A DNA stretch of 47,180 nucleotides, from assembly GCA_036679405.1 (NCBI GenBank), contig JAVBVZ010000029.1, positions 1 through 47,180 on the forward strand, read 5' to 3'. How positions within the stretch are numbered: position 1 is the stretch's first letter; each line of letters starts with the position of its first letter. Under the pieces are notes generated by a model, which saw only the letters and a list, made by a program, of their open reading frames with translations, was not told where the DNA came from and ran no database searches. The position numbers were made by a program, and so were the translations under genes. Positions 47,070 through 47,180 of the stretch are shown here, piece by piece. Origin of the DNA: JAEYKI01 sp036679405. Lineage in GTDB: Bacteria > Bacillota > Clostridia > Christensenellales > Christensenellaceae.

Positions 47070-47180
47070 ACGTCAACTGTTTTGTAGACAATTTGCTAAG
47101 CTACAGCCGCCAACCTTTTTGTTTTCAATGATCTGAGATATTCATTTGGGGACATATAGCCCAATTTCTTTTGGATTCTC
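47070..47180 (-). mobile_element. End of an IS3-family insertion sequence (cut by window edge)
   Basis: The transposase C-terminus (47096-47180) runs off the window. The left-hand IS end should lie near 47070-47090, where GTCAACTGTTTTGTAGACA has the look of an IS3-type terminal repeat. The exact end cannot be fixed without the other side. Confidence 0.55.
47096..47180 (-). CDS. IS3-family transposase OrfB, C-terminus (partial)
   Basis: 27 codons plus stop at 47098-47096, ending IQKKLGYMSPNEYLRSLK then KRLAAVA. IQxKLxYMSPxEYR is the standard end of IS3/IS150-group OrfB. The catalytic DDE part lies beyond the window. Confidence 0.75.
   Translation of the reverse strand, partial: RIQKKLGYMSPNEYLRSLKTKRLAAVA

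Overview
The window holds one apparently complete temperate siphophage integrated in a tRNA-Thr gene. It is flanked by chromosome, and a second, fragmentary phage-like element lies further right. Strong AGGAGG-type ribosome binding sites, sigma-A-type promoters, A118-like Minor_capsid_1/2/3 and Gp15 tail genes, a DUF4373/DnaD gene and an ImmA/ImmR pair point to a Firmicute, most likely an anaerobic Clostridia-type host. I cannot name a species.

Layout. 1-561 is left flank, with two strong hairpins and the tRNA promoter. 562-637 is tRNA-Thr(GGT). Its 3' 45 bases recur at 38959-39003, so these are attL and attR and the prophage is about 38.4 kb. Inside it, reading right: integrase (-), a NYN-nuclease gene behind a terminator-like leader (-), the immunity region (repressor, two TTCGAA operators placed inside promoter spacers, a small lytic gene and a membrane protein), and an early operon of small regulators including an excisionase-like protein. 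These are followed by a 3D-domain secreted protein, a four-repeat SANT-like protein, an SbcC-like ATPase / RecT / MBL-hydrolase recombination block, a DnaD-like protein, a DUF1064 nuclease and a sigma-region-4-like late regulator. A five-fold, helically phased GTCCG array and a terminator precede the late genes: Dam-type methylase, TerS, TerL, portal, minor capsid with an ADP-ribosyltransferase tail domain, scaffold, capsid, head fibre, connectors, tail, tape measure, Dit, fibre, amidase and holins.

Several AT-rich or independently transcribed cargo genes interrupt this plan. They are two look-alike single-pass membrane proteins (3650-4168 and 13537-13947), a proteasome-beta-like Ntn hydrolase (14512-15117), a zinc/SHOCT protein with its own promoter and terminator (27549-28316), and a tightly overlapped three-gene operon of unknown function just inside attR (37009-38689). 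The last and the Ntn hydrolase are the best candidates for an undescribed system.

Right of attR come an XRE-type regulator under a large palindrome, a helical hypothetical protein, a zinc-ribbon/MORN membrane protein, and an SRAP (YedK/HMCES) protein. A remnant immunity/early region follows (ImmA, ImmR-like repressor, XRE, glucosaminidase, small proteins, DnaD-like). The window closes with a 51-residue protein, a DUF4145 protein and the end of an IS3-family transposase. An integrase arm-type motif lies outside attR, and the two repressors share a C-terminal tail. Both suggest that more than one related element has used this locus or this host.
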